A DNA stretch of 64,000 nt from Oxalicibacterium flavum (GTDB taxonomy: Bacteria > Pseudomonadota > Gammaproteobacteria > Burkholderiales > Burkholderiaceae_D): contig NZ_BMCG01000001.1 in the NCBI RefSeq assembly GCF_014635065.1, positions 310,001 through 374,000 on the forward strand, given 5' to 3'. The position numbers were made by a program, and so were the translations under genes. The notes under the pieces were generated by a model, which was not told where the DNA came from, did no database searches, and saw only the letters and a list, made by a program, of their open reading frames with translations. Below are positions 27,373-36,191 of this stretch, one piece after another; position 1 is the stretch's first letter, and each line of letters opens with the position of its first letter.

Positions 27373-28194
27373 TCAGTCTGCGTATGCTGATTGCAGAAAA
27401 CAGTCCGACAGCTTGGCCAGCCGCACCTTCGCCTGATCGAGCATGCGCGCGCAGTCGTAGGAGCGCAGAAAATCGTATTCGACCACGCGCTGCGCGGCGA
27501 TCTCGTCATGCGCATGCGGCGCAGTGGCAGGATGGCACATGATCAGCATGCCGGGGCGCGCTGCGGTCAGCCATTCGCGAAAGCATGCATCGTAATCGGG
27601 CCGGTCGAAACCATAGACACCGCCGAAGCCGTCGTTGGTCGGCACCTCCTCGTAACGCAGATGATCGGCCGTCACCTGTCCGCCCAACAGCTTCAGGATC
27701 TGCGGCTTGCCACGCCAGGCCGGATCGGCAGGAACCGTGTTGCGCACCCAGACCGCGCGCTCCGGATACCGCTTCTTCAGCACCTGCAGCATGACCTGCC
27801 GCACGCCCGGCAATTGGTGCACGTGCTGATGGCCGTCGATGAAATCCGGCCCGTGACCCATGGCATCCTCGAAGGCATCGAGCTGGCGTTCGAAGGCATG
27901 GCGCAGCTGCATCGGATTCATGCCGCGCAGCAGGCTGCGCAGGATGACGATACGCAAGCCCGGCACCTTTTCCTGTCCGAATCCTTCGGTCAGATTGAAA
28001 TGCAGGCCGACGTCGGTCTGCGCTCCATACGGTTGCAGCGCATGCGCCGCATTCTTCCAGTTCGGAGCGGTCGAAAAGCAGCTGACCGCGGTCAGGCGCT
28101 TCTTTTCGAGCAGATCGAGGATACCGGCGTCGATGTGCGCGTTCTGCGCATAGTCGTCGGCGCACAGCACGATGGGAGTGAAAGCGTGATTCAT
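27373..28194 (-). CDS. ChbG/HpnK (YdjC-like) carbohydrate deacetylase
   Basis: A 273-residue metal-dependent deacetylase of the YdjC family. It opens IVLCADDYAQNAHIDAGIL with the Asp-Asp metal pair; metal histidines are probably in DGHQHVHQLPGV (near 121-132) and the GLHFNLTEG loop (near 61-69). Family members deacetylate sugars on chitobiose or hopanoids. Here it follows GtrA and a polyprenyl-phosphate glycosyltransferase with ATGA overlaps, so it may deacetylate a lipid-linked sugar before transfer to the envelope. ATG 28194 lies inside the GtrA stop and removes a 181-residue spurious N-terminal extension. Confidence 0.87.
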   Translation of the reverse strand: MNHAFTPIVLCADDYAQNAHIDAGILDLLEKKRLTAVSCFSTAPNWKNAAHALQPYGAQTDVGLHFNLTEGFGQEKVPGLRIVILRSLLRGMNPMQLRHAFERQLDAFEDAMGHGPDFIDGHQHVHQLPGVRQVMLQVLKKRYPERAVWVRNTVPADPAWRGKPQILKLLGGQVTADHLRYEEVPTNDGFGGVYGFDRPDYDACFREWLTAARPGMLIMCHPATAPHAHDEIAAQRVVEYDFLRSYDCARMLDQAKVRLAKLSDCFLQSAYAD

Positions 28195-28598
28195 GAGGAA
28201 GAAACCCTTCGAAAGGCCCACAGTTTGCTCAGCACGTAGGTCATGGCCGCTACCGTCAGCACCACGATTGCCAGCGCGACGTAGTACGGCATGTGCGTGG
28301 TGTGCAACAACACGAAGAACAGCAATTCGTTTACCAGGAAACCGAGCACGGCCACCGACAGAAAGCGCAGGAAGGATGCGGCCTGTCCACGGCCTTCCTC
28401 GCGCGTATCGGAAAACGTCCAGTGCCGATGGCCGAAGTAGCTGACCCAGAACGCCACCACGAAGCCGCCGACATTGGCGCGCAGCGGCGCGGCATCGAAC
28501 AGTTCGACCAGCGCGATCACGGTCCAGTAGTGCACGGCGGCCGCCGTCAGGCCGACGATGCCGAAGCGCAGCACGCGCAGTATTTCCATCGGCTTCAT
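28191..28598 (-). CDS. GtrA-family membrane protein
   Basis: A 135-residue protein with four hydrophobic helices and the conserved FGIVGLTAAAVHYW start, a typical GtrA fold. GtrA proteins are thought to flip undecaprenyl-phosphate sugars across the inner membrane. The NVGGFVVAFWVSYFGHRHWTF segment (near 42-62) carries the family's conserved N and W/F residues. Overlaps by 4 bp with both neighbours, so it is tightly coupled. Confidence 0.9.
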   Translation of the reverse strand: MKPMEILRVLRFGIVGLTAAAVHYWTVIALVELFDAAPLRANVGGFVVAFWVSYFGHRHWTFSDTREEGRGQAASFLRFLSVAVLGFLVNELLFFVLLHTTHMPYYVALAIVVLTVAAMTYVLSKLWAFRRVSSS

Positions 28599-29620
28599 GC
28601 GCGCGTATCGCGGTCGGATTCGCCGTGCGGTTCGTCGCCAGCCTTGCCGTTGGCCGGGCCATTGTCGATGTCGCGCGCGACGACATACAACGGACGTTTC
28701 TTGACCTCGTCATAGACGCGGCCCAGGTATTCACCAAGCACGCCGATCGAGATCAGCTGGATGCCCGAGAAGAACATCAGGCCGGCTGCCAGCGTGGCCC
28801 AGCCCGCCACGTCCGCTCCGAACAGCAGCGTATCGATCGCGATCCAGAATGCATAGAGCAGCGCGATGATGGAAATCGCCACGCCAATTGCGCTCCAGAT
28901 GCGCAGCGGCAGCGTGGTGAACGCCGTCACGCCGGCCAGCGCCAGCCGGCTCAGGCCGCGATAGCTGAAACTCGATACGCCCGTGGCACGCTCGGCCGGC
29001 ACGAAAGGCACGGCGATGCTGCTGAAGCCGACCCACGCATAGAGGCCTTTCATGAAACGATTGCGCTCGGGCAGCTGGCGCAGCGCATGCACCACCTTGC
29101 GATCCATCAGGCGGAAGTCGCCGGCATTGCGCGGAATCGTGATCGGTGCGCCTGATTCCATCAAGTGATAGAACATGTCGGTGCCCCAGCGCTTGAGGCG
29201 CGATTCGCCGCTGCGGTCGCTGATGACGCCATAGACCATGTCGATGCCGTTCTTCCACAAGTCAACCATCTGCGGCAGCAGCGCCAGCGGATGCTGGTAG
29301 TCGCCATCCATCAGGATCACGGCGTCGCCGCGCGCCTTGTCGATGCCGGCCGACAGCGCCGCTTCCTTGCCGAAATTGCGCGACAGGCTCAGGTAGCGCA
29401 GCCCCGGCTCATGCCGCAAGCCGGCCATCACTTCCTCGGTCCGGTCGGCACTGCCGTCGTTGACCACGATGATTTCGTAGTGGACGGCGAAGCTTTCCAG
29501 CATGGCGCGCAGATCGCGCAGAAAATCGGCCAGATGCGCCGCCTCGTTGTAGGCGGGGATGACGCAGGAAATCAATGCATCGTCCGGACGGCGAACAGGC
29601 AGGGCATGTGTCTGGGACAT
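28595..29620 (-). CDS. Polyprenyl-phosphate glycosyltransferase (GT2, DPM1/ArnC-like)
   Basis: A 341-residue GT2 enzyme. Catalytic domain about 1-225 with VVNDGSADRT (52-61) and the DxD motif MDGDYQHP (Asp105, Asp107); two C-terminal membrane helices about 230-295. Such enzymes load a sugar onto undecaprenyl phosphate on the cytoplasmic face. The ATG at 29620 (MSQTHALPVRR) is preferred over the upstream 29683 start, which adds residues without family likeness. It leads an operon with GtrA and a YdjC deacetylase, divergent from an ArnT-like transferase; together they could make and use one lipid-linked sugar. Confidence 0.9.
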   Translation of the reverse strand: MSQTHALPVRRPDDALISCVIPAYNEAAHLADFLRDLRAMLESFAVHYEIIVVNDGSADRTEEVMAGLRHEPGLRYLSLSRNFGKEAALSAGIDKARGDAVILMDGDYQHPLALLPQMVDLWKNGIDMVYGVISDRSGESRLKRWGTDMFYHLMESGAPITIPRNAGDFRLMDRKVVHALRQLPERNRFMKGLYAWVGFSSIAVPFVPAERATGVSSFSYRGLSRLALAGVTAFTTLPLRIWSAIGVAISIIALLYAFWIAIDTLLFGADVAGWATLAAGLMFFSGIQLISIGVLGEYLGRVYDEVKKRPLYVVARDIDNGPANGKAGDEPHGESDRDTRA

Positions 29621-29697
29621 GAAGGGGATACCTCGGGGAAAAATCGCAGAACGGTAATGCAGCAGGGCAAAAATAAGCGCCACAGGCGATGGTCAAG

Positions 29698-29705
29698 ATT
29701 ATAAT
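29698..29705. promoter_or_regulatory. Shared palindromic -10 between divergent glycan genes
   Basis: ATTATAAT reads as TATAAT on both strands and lies between the glycosyltransferase (-) and ArnT-like (+) starts. -35 elements are poor on both sides. A start site near 29712 supports the downstream ATG 29771 for the ArnT-like gene. Confidence 0.4.
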
Positions 29706-29770
29706 TCACCGCCATGTGCGACGAGCATCGAAAACGTCGCATTTCCCTTGTCATTCCTGACTGTCCCGCC

Positions 29771-31348
29771 ATGGCCACCACCGTTTCCGACACCTCCACG
29801 CGCCGCCTGTTTTCGCTCAAGACCGACAACCTTGCCCCCGTCGTCATCACCCTGCTGCTCCTGCATCTGGCACTCTGGACCTTCTTCACCGGCATCAGCC
29901 ACCGCGCGCCCGACTGGGACAACATGGAAGAACTGGTCTGGGCCGGCGGACTCGAGTGGGGCTACTACAAGCATCCGCCGATGCCGTCATGGATATTGCA
30001 CGTGCTGACGCTGGTGTTCGGACGTCCGGTCTGGCTCACCTTCTTCACCGGCCAGATCAGTGTTGTCCTTGCGCTGTGGATGATCTGGAAGCTCGGCTGC
30101 GAGTTCACCACCCAGCGGCGCGCGCTGATCGCCACCCTGCTGGTGTCGCTGATCGCCTACTTCACCGTGCGCGGCGTGATGAACAACCACAACACCATGC
30201 AGCTGTGGGCACTGGCCGGCGCGATCTGGATGCTGTACCGCGCCAGCCACCGCGACAGCCTGTCTGCCTGGGCCGCGCTCGGCTTCTTCAGCGCCTGTGC
30301 CTTCCTGACCAAGTACAGCGCGCTGGTGCAGTTCGCCGCCTTCTTCCTCTACCTGCTGCTGGCCGGCCATCTCAAGCGCGCCGCGACCTGGAAAGGCATC
30401 GTGGTCGCCACCGCCGTGCTGGTGGCGATGGTGACGCCGCATCTGCTGTGGCTCAAGCAGCAGCCCGCGGGACCGGTCTCCTATGCCAGCAGCGAGATGG
30501 TGCCGCTGGCCAGCTACCTGGACGAGCTCAAGGACCTGACGAGCTTCCTCGTGACCAACTTCGGCCGCATCGCCGCCATGATCCTGGCACTGCTCATCGT
30601 GGCTGGCTGGGCAGCACGCGCCTGGAAGAAATCCGGTATGAGCGTCAAGCCGCCGCGCATCGCCACCGAACTGGCGAGCTCCGACCGGTTCTTCATCCTG
30701 CTAATCGGCCTGGCACCGCTGATCCTGACAATGCTGATTGCAGGCGCGATGAAGATTCCACTGGCGGCGCACTGGGCCACCACCTTCTTCCTGCTGTTCG
30801 GTTTCTTCTCGTTCTGGTTGCTGCGCAGCGGCGACGATGCGGCGCTGCTGCGCAAGACCATCATCGTGGTGGTGCTGTTCCAGCTCATCGGCGCCATCGG
30901 CTACGGGTACGCGCGCGGCCCTCTGGCGGACAAGGCCGGGCGTCCGAGTCGCGCCACCTTTCCCGGCGCGGAGATCTCGCGCCTGATCCATGCGGAATGG
31001 AACAGGCACTCGCAGCTGCCGCTGACCCTGGTCGCGTCCGACACCTGGACCGGCGGCAATATCGCCACCCACATCGGCCGCCAGGTACAGGTGCTGATCG
31101 ATGGCGACTACGGCAAGGCGCCGTGGGTCGACGAGGAACGCGCGGAACAGTGCGGCATGCTGGTCGCCATCAATCGCAGCGCCGACAATGTCGACAGCAT
31201 CGATCCGGGCGTCATCTCGCTGATGGCACAGGCCACCGAGCACGGCGTAGTCGACATTCCATGGACCCGGAAGCCAGACGGCCCGACGGTGTCGATCGAA
31301 TGGGGCATCATCCCGCCGCTGGAAAGCTGCCCCTCGCTGTCACGCTAA
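29771..31348 (+). CDS. ArnT-like membrane glycosyltransferase (GT83/PMT fold)
   Basis: A 525-residue polytopic membrane protein with about ten hydrophobic helices. The first periplasmic loop contains SHRAPDWDNMEELVWAGG and YYKHPPMPSW, the pattern of the PMT/ArnT family acidic site and substrate loop. A soluble C-terminal part follows after about residue 420. Members transfer a sugar from undecaprenyl phosphate to lipid A or other periplasmic acceptors. Divergent from the GT2/GtrA/deacetylase operon, which probably makes its donor. The earlier ATG at 29714 falls on the predicted transcription start and is less likely. Whether lipid A is the acceptor is unknown. Confidence 0.87.
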   Translation: MATTVSDTSTRRLFSLKTDNLAPVVITLLLLHLALWTFFTGISHRAPDWDNMEELVWAGGLEWGYYKHPPMPSWILHVLTLVFGRPVWLTFFTGQISVVLALWMIWKLGCEFTTQRRALIATLLVSLIAYFTVRGVMNNHNTMQLWALAGAIWMLYRASHRDSLSAWAALGFFSACAFLTKYSALVQFAAFFLYLLLAGHLKRAATWKGIVVATAVLVAMVTPHLLWLKQQPAGPVSYASSEMVPLASYLDELKDLTSFLVTNFGRIAAMILALLIVAGWAARAWKKSGMSVKPPRIATELASSDRFFILLIGLAPLILTMLIAGAMKIPLAAHWATTFFLLFGFFSFWLLRSGDDAALLRKTIIVVVLFQLIGAIGYGYARGPLADKAGRPSRATFPGAEISRLIHAEWNRHSQLPLTLVASDTWTGGNIATHIGRQVQVLIDGDYGKAPWVDEERAEQCGMLVAINRSADNVDSIDPGVISLMAQATEHGVVDIPWTRKPDGPTVSIEWGIIPPLESCPSLSR

Positions 31349-31382
31349 AGCACTACCAGACACGCCACCAAGGCATGTCAAC

Positions 31383-31413
31383 AAAAAGCCGCATGCGAAC
31401 CATGCGGCTTTTT
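31383..31413. terminator. Bidirectional terminator, ArnT-like / pdxH
   Basis: AAAAAGCCGCATG-CGAAC-CATGCGGCTTTTT, U-rich in both directions, between convergent genes. Confidence 0.92.
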
Positions 31414-31416
31414 CAT

Positions 31417-32052
31417 TTACGGCTGCAGACGCTTGCGCGTCCAGTTGCCGTCCGCTTCGCGCCGGTAGGCAATGCGGTCATGCAGGCGCGAGGCGCGGCC
31501 CTGCCAGAATTCGATGTAATCGGGCACCAGCCGATAACCGCCCCAATGCGCGGGACGCGGTGGTCGGTCGCCATATTGCGCTTCGGCCTGCGCATACTTG
31601 CGCTCGAGTTCGCCGCGATCGGCAACCGGGCGACTCTGTTCGGAAGCGATCGCACTCAGGCGGCTGCCGACCGGACGGCTGCCGAAATAGGCATCGCTTT
31701 CCTGCGCCGAGACACGCTCGACGCGACCTTCGATGCGCACCTGACGCTCCAGCTCCAGCCAGTGGAACAGCAGCGCTGCGTGCGGATTGGCCGCCAGCTG
31801 CTCGCCCTTGCGGCTCTCGTAATTCGTAAACCACGTAAAGCCGCGCTGGTCGAAATCCTTGATCAACAGGATGCGCGACGACGGCCGGCCGTCGGCCGAC
31901 ACCGTCGAAACGCCCATTGCATTCGGCTCGCGCACCTGCGCATTCAGCGCCTGCTCGAACCAGCGCGCGAACTGCGCGATGGGATCGGGATCGGTGTCCG
32001 CCTCCGACAGGCTGGCACGCGTGTAATCGGTTCTGATATCTGCAATCGACAT
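31417..32052 (-). CDS. pdxH: Pyridoxine/pyridoxamine 5'-phosphate oxidase
   Basis: FMN enzyme that oxidises PNP and PMP to PLP, last step of de novo synthesis and salvage. The 211-residue length matches the family. FMN-binding [21 protein letters not shown] (about 60-80) and the C-terminal [17 protein letters not shown] with the terminal RKRLQP are canonical. ATG 32052 ([10 protein letters not shown]) has a strong SD, AAGGAAGGGG; the longer frame from 32088 is unneeded. Single gene with a terminator at 31383. Confidence 0.96.
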   Translation of the reverse strand: MSIADIRTDYTRASLSEADTDPDPIAQFARWFEQALNAQVREPNAMGVSTVSADGRPSSRILLIKDFDQRGFTWFTNYESRKGEQLAANPHAALLFHWLELERQVRIEGRVERVSAQESDAYFGSRPVGSRLSAIASEQSRPVADRGELERKYAQAEAQYGDRPPRPAHWGGYRLVPDYIEFWQGRASRLHDRIAYRREADGNWTRKRLQP

Positions 32053-32279
32053 GATTCCCCTTCCTTGAATGACTTCAATCATCGCCATGATAAATGCCCG
32101 ACCGACGATTCGCCTTCGTTCTCCGTATTATCGGACGATCATGCACACCTGCGTTTGATCCACCGCAACGCCACGGCACAATGAACGGATTGGCAAGATC
32201 GTGCGGAAATCCCCACATCGGCGCGGCGTTGTGGCCGGAATGTTCGCAAGGAAGGCTTGCCGGCCGTTAAAATAGCGGG

Positions 32280-33176
32280 ATGACCGATCTTTCCCTGATT
32301 CCCGCTCCCGCTCCCGCACCCGATTCCGCATCGACCGTCGCCGACATCGACTTCGACCGTCGCTTTGGCGGTATCGCACGCCTGTACGGCAAGGACGCGC
32401 TGGCGCGCTTTCGTGCCGCGCACGTCTGCGTGATCGGCGTCGGTGGCGTCGGTTCGTGGGTGGTGGAGGCGCTGGCACGCAGCGCGATCGGCAACATCAC
32501 CATGATCGATCTCGACAACGTGGCCGAATCCAACATCAACCGCCAGCTGCATGCGCTCAGCGATACGCTCGGCATGGCCAAGGTGACGGCGCTGGCCGAA
32601 CGCATCGCGCAGATCAACCCGACCTGCACGGTCACGCAGATCGAGGATTTCCTGACGGCCGACAATCTCGACGAGATGATCGGTGCGCATCGCTACGACT
32701 ACGTCATCGACGCCATCGACAATGCGCGCGCCAAGACCGCATTGATCGCCTACTGCAGGCAACACGGCATCCCGCTGGTGACGATCGGCAGCGCCGGCGG
32801 CCAGACCGATCCGACCCGCATCGCCATTCGCGACCTGTGCCTCACGGAACAGGAACCGCTGCTTGCCAAGGTGCGCAGGCGTCTGCGCAACGACCACGGC
32901 TTTCCGCGCGGGACCAAGAACAAGTTCGGTATCGATGCCGTGTTCTCGACCGAACCGCTGCGCTTTCCGGATGCGCCGGAAGCCTGCGCCGTCGGCGACG
33001 GCGACAGCACGGCAGGCGTCACCGGACTGAACTGCGCCGGCTTCGGTTCATCCATGGTGGTGACGGCATCCTTCGGACTGATCGCCGCTTCGCACGTGCT
33101 GCGCAAGCTGGCCGACAGCGCAGTACAGGCAAGCGAGTCAGCCGACAAGAACGCAACGCTCGACCGCGCAGCCTGA
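32280..33176 (+). CDS. tcdA: tRNA threonylcarbamoyladenosine dehydratase (TcdA/CsdL)
   Basis: E1-like ATP-dependent enzyme that cyclises t6A37 to ct6A37 in tRNAs reading ANN codons. The 298-residue product has the typical start FDRRFGGIARLYG, the nucleotide-binding GVGGVGSW, DLDNVAESNINRQ and the DAIDN loop. A longer than usual Pro/Ala-rich N-terminus (about 20 residues) precedes the fold, so a later start is possible, though no better one is seen. Convergent with msrA across a shared terminator. Confidence 0.93.
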   Translation: MTDLSLIPAPAPAPDSASTVADIDFDRRFGGIARLYGKDALARFRAAHVCVIGVGGVGSWVVEALARSAIGNITMIDLDNVAESNINRQLHALSDTLGMAKVTALAERIAQINPTCTVTQIEDFLTADNLDEMIGAHRYDYVIDAIDNARAKTALIAYCRQHGIPLVTIGSAGGQTDPTRIAIRDLCLTEQEPLLAKVRRRLRNDHGFPRGTKNKFGIDAVFSTEPLRFPDAPEACAVGDGDSTAGVTGLNCAGFGSSMVVTASFGLIAASHVLRKLADSAVQASESADKNATLDRAA

Positions 33177-33196
33177 AAACACGCCACGCAGAAAAG

Positions 33197-33221
33197 AAAA
33201 AGCGGCCGAGGCCGCTTTTTT
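33197..33221. terminator. Bidirectional terminator, tcdA / msrA
   Basis: AAAAAGCGGCC-GAG-GCCGCTTTTTT, 20 bp after tcdA and 20 bp after msrA. Confidence 0.92.
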
Positions 33222-33241
33222 CATGCCGACGCGTCGCGCCT

Positions 33242-33772
33242 TTATTTCTTCACCTTGTCCGCAAAGGTCTGGCGGAACTTCGAGACCTTGGGCGCGACGA
33301 TGAAGGCGCAATAACCCTGCATCGGATGCTGGCGGAAGAAATTCTGGTGATAGTCCTCGGCCTTGTAGTAGTCGCCGATCGGGCTCAGTTCGGTCACGAT
33401 GGGCGCGTCCCACACATTCGCCATTTCCGAAATCACGTGCTTCGCCGTGTCCTGCTGCTGCGGCGAGTGATAGTAAATGACGGAACGGTATTGCGTGCCG
33501 ACGTCGTTGCCCTGGCGGTTCGGCGTGGTCGGATCGTGGATGGTGAAGAACACCTCGAGGATTTCGCGATAGCTGATCACCTCCGGATCGAAGGTCAGCT
33601 TCACCACTTCGGCATGACCGGTCGTGCCTTCGCAGATCTGCTCGTAGCTCGGATTCGGCACCTCGCCGCCCGTGTAGCCGGACTCGACTTCGAGCACGCC
33701 CTTCAGTTGCTGAAACACCGCCTCGGTACACCAAAAACAACCGCCGCCCAAGGTTGCGATTTCTGTCGCCAT
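33242..33772 (-). CDS. msrA: Peptide methionine-S-sulfoxide reductase A
   Basis: Reduces the S epimer of methionine sulfoxide in proteins. 176 residues with GGGCFWCTEAVF (catalytic Cys12) and the substrate residues EGTTGHAE. A later Cys in MQGYCAF near residue 150 is the probable resolving cysteine; the protein lacks the N-terminal extension of E. coli MsrA. Start ATG 33772 is chosen since MATEIATLGGGCFWC matches the short family form. Confidence 0.96.
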   Translation of the reverse strand: MATEIATLGGGCFWCTEAVFQQLKGVLEVESGYTGGEVPNPSYEQICEGTTGHAEVVKLTFDPEVISYREILEVFFTIHDPTTPNRQGNDVGTQYRSVIYYHSPQQQDTAKHVISEMANVWDAPIVTELSPIGDYYKAEDYHQNFFRQHPMQGYCAFIVAPKVSKFRQTFADKVKK

Positions 33773-33871
33773 CGATTTGCTCCGTGAATGTTCGTGCGGC
33801 CTATTGTCACACGCATGCGGCAATTGCTCAAACCCGAAAGCGCGATGCCGTCGCCGGCAGCCGGACGATGT

Positions 33872-34531
33872 TCAGGAAAACGACACTGTATCGGCACGCG
33901 CCAGCGCCGGAAATATCCGCGCGGCAAGAAGCGGCACGTCAAACAGCACGTCCCGGACTTCCACCGTTTCGTGCGCGGCGGCGACATCCGCCTGCGCCGT
34001 CTGCGTGCTCAACGCAGCCAGGCTGTAGCAGCGCTCGACGAGCTTGCCGTCCTCGACCTGCAGGTCGATCAGGCTGGTCAGCGACGCATCCTCGATGGCG
34101 CGTTCCTGATGAGGGCAGCGCACCGCCAGCAGTTCCGGCAGCGTGGCGACCACGCCGGCCGGCAGGTCCGGCGCCGGCTGCAGCCCTTCGTCATGGATCA
34201 CCGCGCGCGGCGGATGCATGCGCCACACGCGGTCCGCCAGCGCGCGCACCTCGGCGCGTTCGAGCGGCAGCAGTTGCGCGCCGCAGCGCGCCACGGCGAA
34301 ATAGAGAATCAACGCATCGGCATGCGCATTGCCCCAATAGATGACCGTATCGCCGGGCATCACCTGCCACTCGCCCTGCAGGCGAGCGGTCGCGCGTTCT
34401 ATGCGCGACCAGATGCGGCGATAGGAAATCGCGCGGCGGCTCGAACGCGTGGCAATGTCGTGGGTATGGCGCGCAGCCTGGCAGCGCAGCAGGAAAAACA
34501 GGTTGCTGGCGAGGGTATCCATCTGTTTCAT
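33872..34531 (-). CDS. Truncated, degenerate AMP-binding (acyl-CoA synthetase-like) protein
   Basis: A 219-residue product resembling only the N-terminal subdomain of ANL adenylating enzymes: SYRRIWSRIERATARLQ, PGDTVIYWGNAHADALILYFAVARCGA (family marker) and VIHDEGLQP. Where a functional enzyme has the P-loop YTSGTTGxPKG, this protein reads LTSLIDLQVEDGKLVERCYS, and the core and C-terminal domains are absent. It keeps an intact frame with normal codon use, so it may be a stable non-catalytic protein rather than fresh decay. The gene stands alone between msrA and a divergent flavin reductase. Function unknown. Confidence 0.65.
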   Translation of the reverse strand: MKQMDTLASNLFFLLRCQAARHTHDIATRSSRRAISYRRIWSRIERATARLQGEWQVMPGDTVIYWGNAHADALILYFAVARCGAQLLPLERAEVRALADRVWRMHPPRAVIHDEGLQPAPDLPAGVVATLPELLAVRCPHQERAIEDASLTSLIDLQVEDGKLVERCYSLAALSTQTAQADVAAAHETVEVRDVLFDVPLLAARIFPALARADTVSFS

Positions 34532-34650
34532 TCAGGCGCACTCGATCTCGCGGTAGCGCAAGGAGAGCGGGAAAACACGGCCGTACGTCAGGCTTTTCGC
34601 CATGAATGCCCTCTTTTTGGGCATAATGGATGAAAATTCATGAGTCATCG

Positions 34651-35157
34651 ATGTCTATTTCTTCCAATCGTCCGTCTTCGTCCGTCGATACGCAGCACTT
34701 CCGCCAGGCGTTGTCCCAGTTCGCCACCGGCGTCACCATCATCACGACACGCCTCGACAACGGCACTTTCCTCGGACTGACGGCCAGCTCCTTCAACTCG
34801 GTGTCGCTGACGCCGCCGCTCGTGCTGTGGAGCCTGAACCAGCGCGCCAACAGCATGCCGGTCTTCTCGGGCAACTCGCACTACGTGATCAACGTGCTGG
34901 CCGCCGATCAGGCGCACATCGCCACCCAGTTCGCGCGGCCCGGCGAGGATCGCTTCAAGGGCGTTGAATTCACGCTGTCGCCGACCGGCCTGCCGGTGCT
35001 GTCCGGCGTCGCCGCCTGGTTCGAATGCCACAACCGCAGCCGCTATCCGGAAGGCGACCACGTCATCTTCGTCGGCGAGGTCGAGAATTGCGACGTCTGC
35101 CCGAAGGAGCCGCTGGTGTTCCACGGCGGGCGCTTCCTCTCGGCCTGGCAGCCCTGA
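34651..35157 (+). CDS. Flavin reductase-like domain protein
   Basis: A 168-residue FMN-binding split-barrel protein of the flavin reductase family (HpaC/DIM6 type). HFRQALSQFATGVTIITT, GLTASSFNSVSLTPPLVLWSL and HVIFVGEVENC are typical. It would supply reduced flavin to a partner monooxygenase, but none is adjacent. ATG 34651 is preferred to 34630, because a probable -10 CATAAT (34622-34627) would place the transcription start near 34634. The gene converges with sua5, only 5 bp apart. Confidence 0.9.
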   Translation: MSISSNRPSSSVDTQHFRQALSQFATGVTIITTRLDNGTFLGLTASSFNSVSLTPPLVLWSLNQRANSMPVFSGNSHYVINVLAADQAHIATQFARPGEDRFKGVEFTLSPTGLPVLSGVAAWFECHNRSRYPEGDHVIFVGEVENCDVCPKEPLVFHGGRFLSAWQP

Positions 35158-35162
35158 TTCCC

Positions 35163-36173
35163 CTACTTCAGCAAACGGTCGAGTATGCCCGCCGAGTCGT
35201 GCGCGGCGCGGTGCAGCCTGTCGTTGACGCCACGCCATGCCTCGTCCTGCGGCGGCGCCTCGACCACGATCAGTTCGCTGTCCGTCTCGTCCATCGCACG
35301 CAGCGCCGCGTAAAGATCGTGCGCATAGGCATCGGCCTGCGACGACAGCCGCACGCCGTTCTGCGCTGACGCGGCATCCGTGTAATGCATGAGCGCGGCA
35401 CGGCGGCCACGCTGGTTCAATGCATCCAGCACCTGCGCGAGTTCCTGCGAAGCGACCAACACCACCGGCGTGGCCGGCGCATAGTGCGCATCCAGCGTGC
35501 CCGAGGCGCGCGGCGCTTCGGCGTCCGGCAGCGCCGGCGCGTAGCCGAGCACCGCTTCCAGTTGCGCCATCGAGACATGACCGGGACGCAGCAGCACGGC
35601 ACGCCCGCGCGACAGATCAACGATGGTCGATTCGATGCCGACGGCGCTCTGCCCGCCATCGAGCACGCATTTCACCAGCGGATTGTCCGCGCCGAACTCG
35701 TCGCGCACGTGCTGCGCGGTGGTCGGACTCACGTGGCCGAAACGGTTGGCCGAGGGCGCGGCCACGCCGCCCTTGCCGTCCTTGAAGGTGCGCAGCAAGG
35801 CCTGCGCCACCGGATGCGAAGGACAGCGGATGCCGATCGAATCCTGGCCGCCCGAAACGGTATTCGGAATGTGCGCGGCGCGCTTGAGAATCAGCGTCAG
35901 CGGACCGGGCCAGAAGGCGGCGATCAGCTTGCGCGCATCGTCGGAAATATCGGTGGTCCAGTACGACAGGTCGGCCTCGGGTGCGACGTGCACGATCACC
36001 GGATGATTCGACGGCCGGCCCTTGGCTTCATAGATGTAAGTGACGGCGCAGGGATTTTCCGCATCCGCGCCGAGACCATAGACAGTCTCGGTCGGGAAGG
36101 CGACCAGCTCGCCGCGTTCGAGCCGGCGCGCCGCGTCGCGGATCGCCGGCCAGTCGAGTCGGTCGTCAGTCAT
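35163..36173 (-). CDS. L-threonylcarbamoyladenylate synthase (Sua5/YciO/YrdC)
   Basis: Makes the threonylcarbamoyl-AMP used for the universal t6A37 tRNA modification. The 336-residue length indicates the two-domain Sua5 form: the YrdC domain (about 10-205) with FPTETVYGLGADA and KGRPSNHPVIVHV, then a Sua5 C-terminal domain after SGTLDAHYAPATPV. Last gene of the purC-purE-purK-sua5 run, 18 bp after purK. It is functionally related to tcdA at 32280, which acts later on the same nucleotide. Confidence 0.95.
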   Translation of the reverse strand: MTDDRLDWPAIRDAARRLERGELVAFPTETVYGLGADAENPCAVTYIYEAKGRPSNHPVIVHVAPEADLSYWTTDISDDARKLIAAFWPGPLTLILKRAAHIPNTVSGGQDSIGIRCPSHPVAQALLRTFKDGKGGVAAPSANRFGHVSPTTAQHVRDEFGADNPLVKCVLDGGQSAVGIESTIVDLSRGRAVLLRPGHVSMAQLEAVLGYAPALPDAEAPRASGTLDAHYAPATPVVLVASQELAQVLDALNQRGRRAALMHYTDAASAQNGVRLSSQADAYAHDLYAALRAMDETDSELIVVEAPPQDEAWRGVNDRLHRAAHDSAGILDRLLK

Positions 36174-36191
36174 CGTCGCAGGAAAGGAGGT

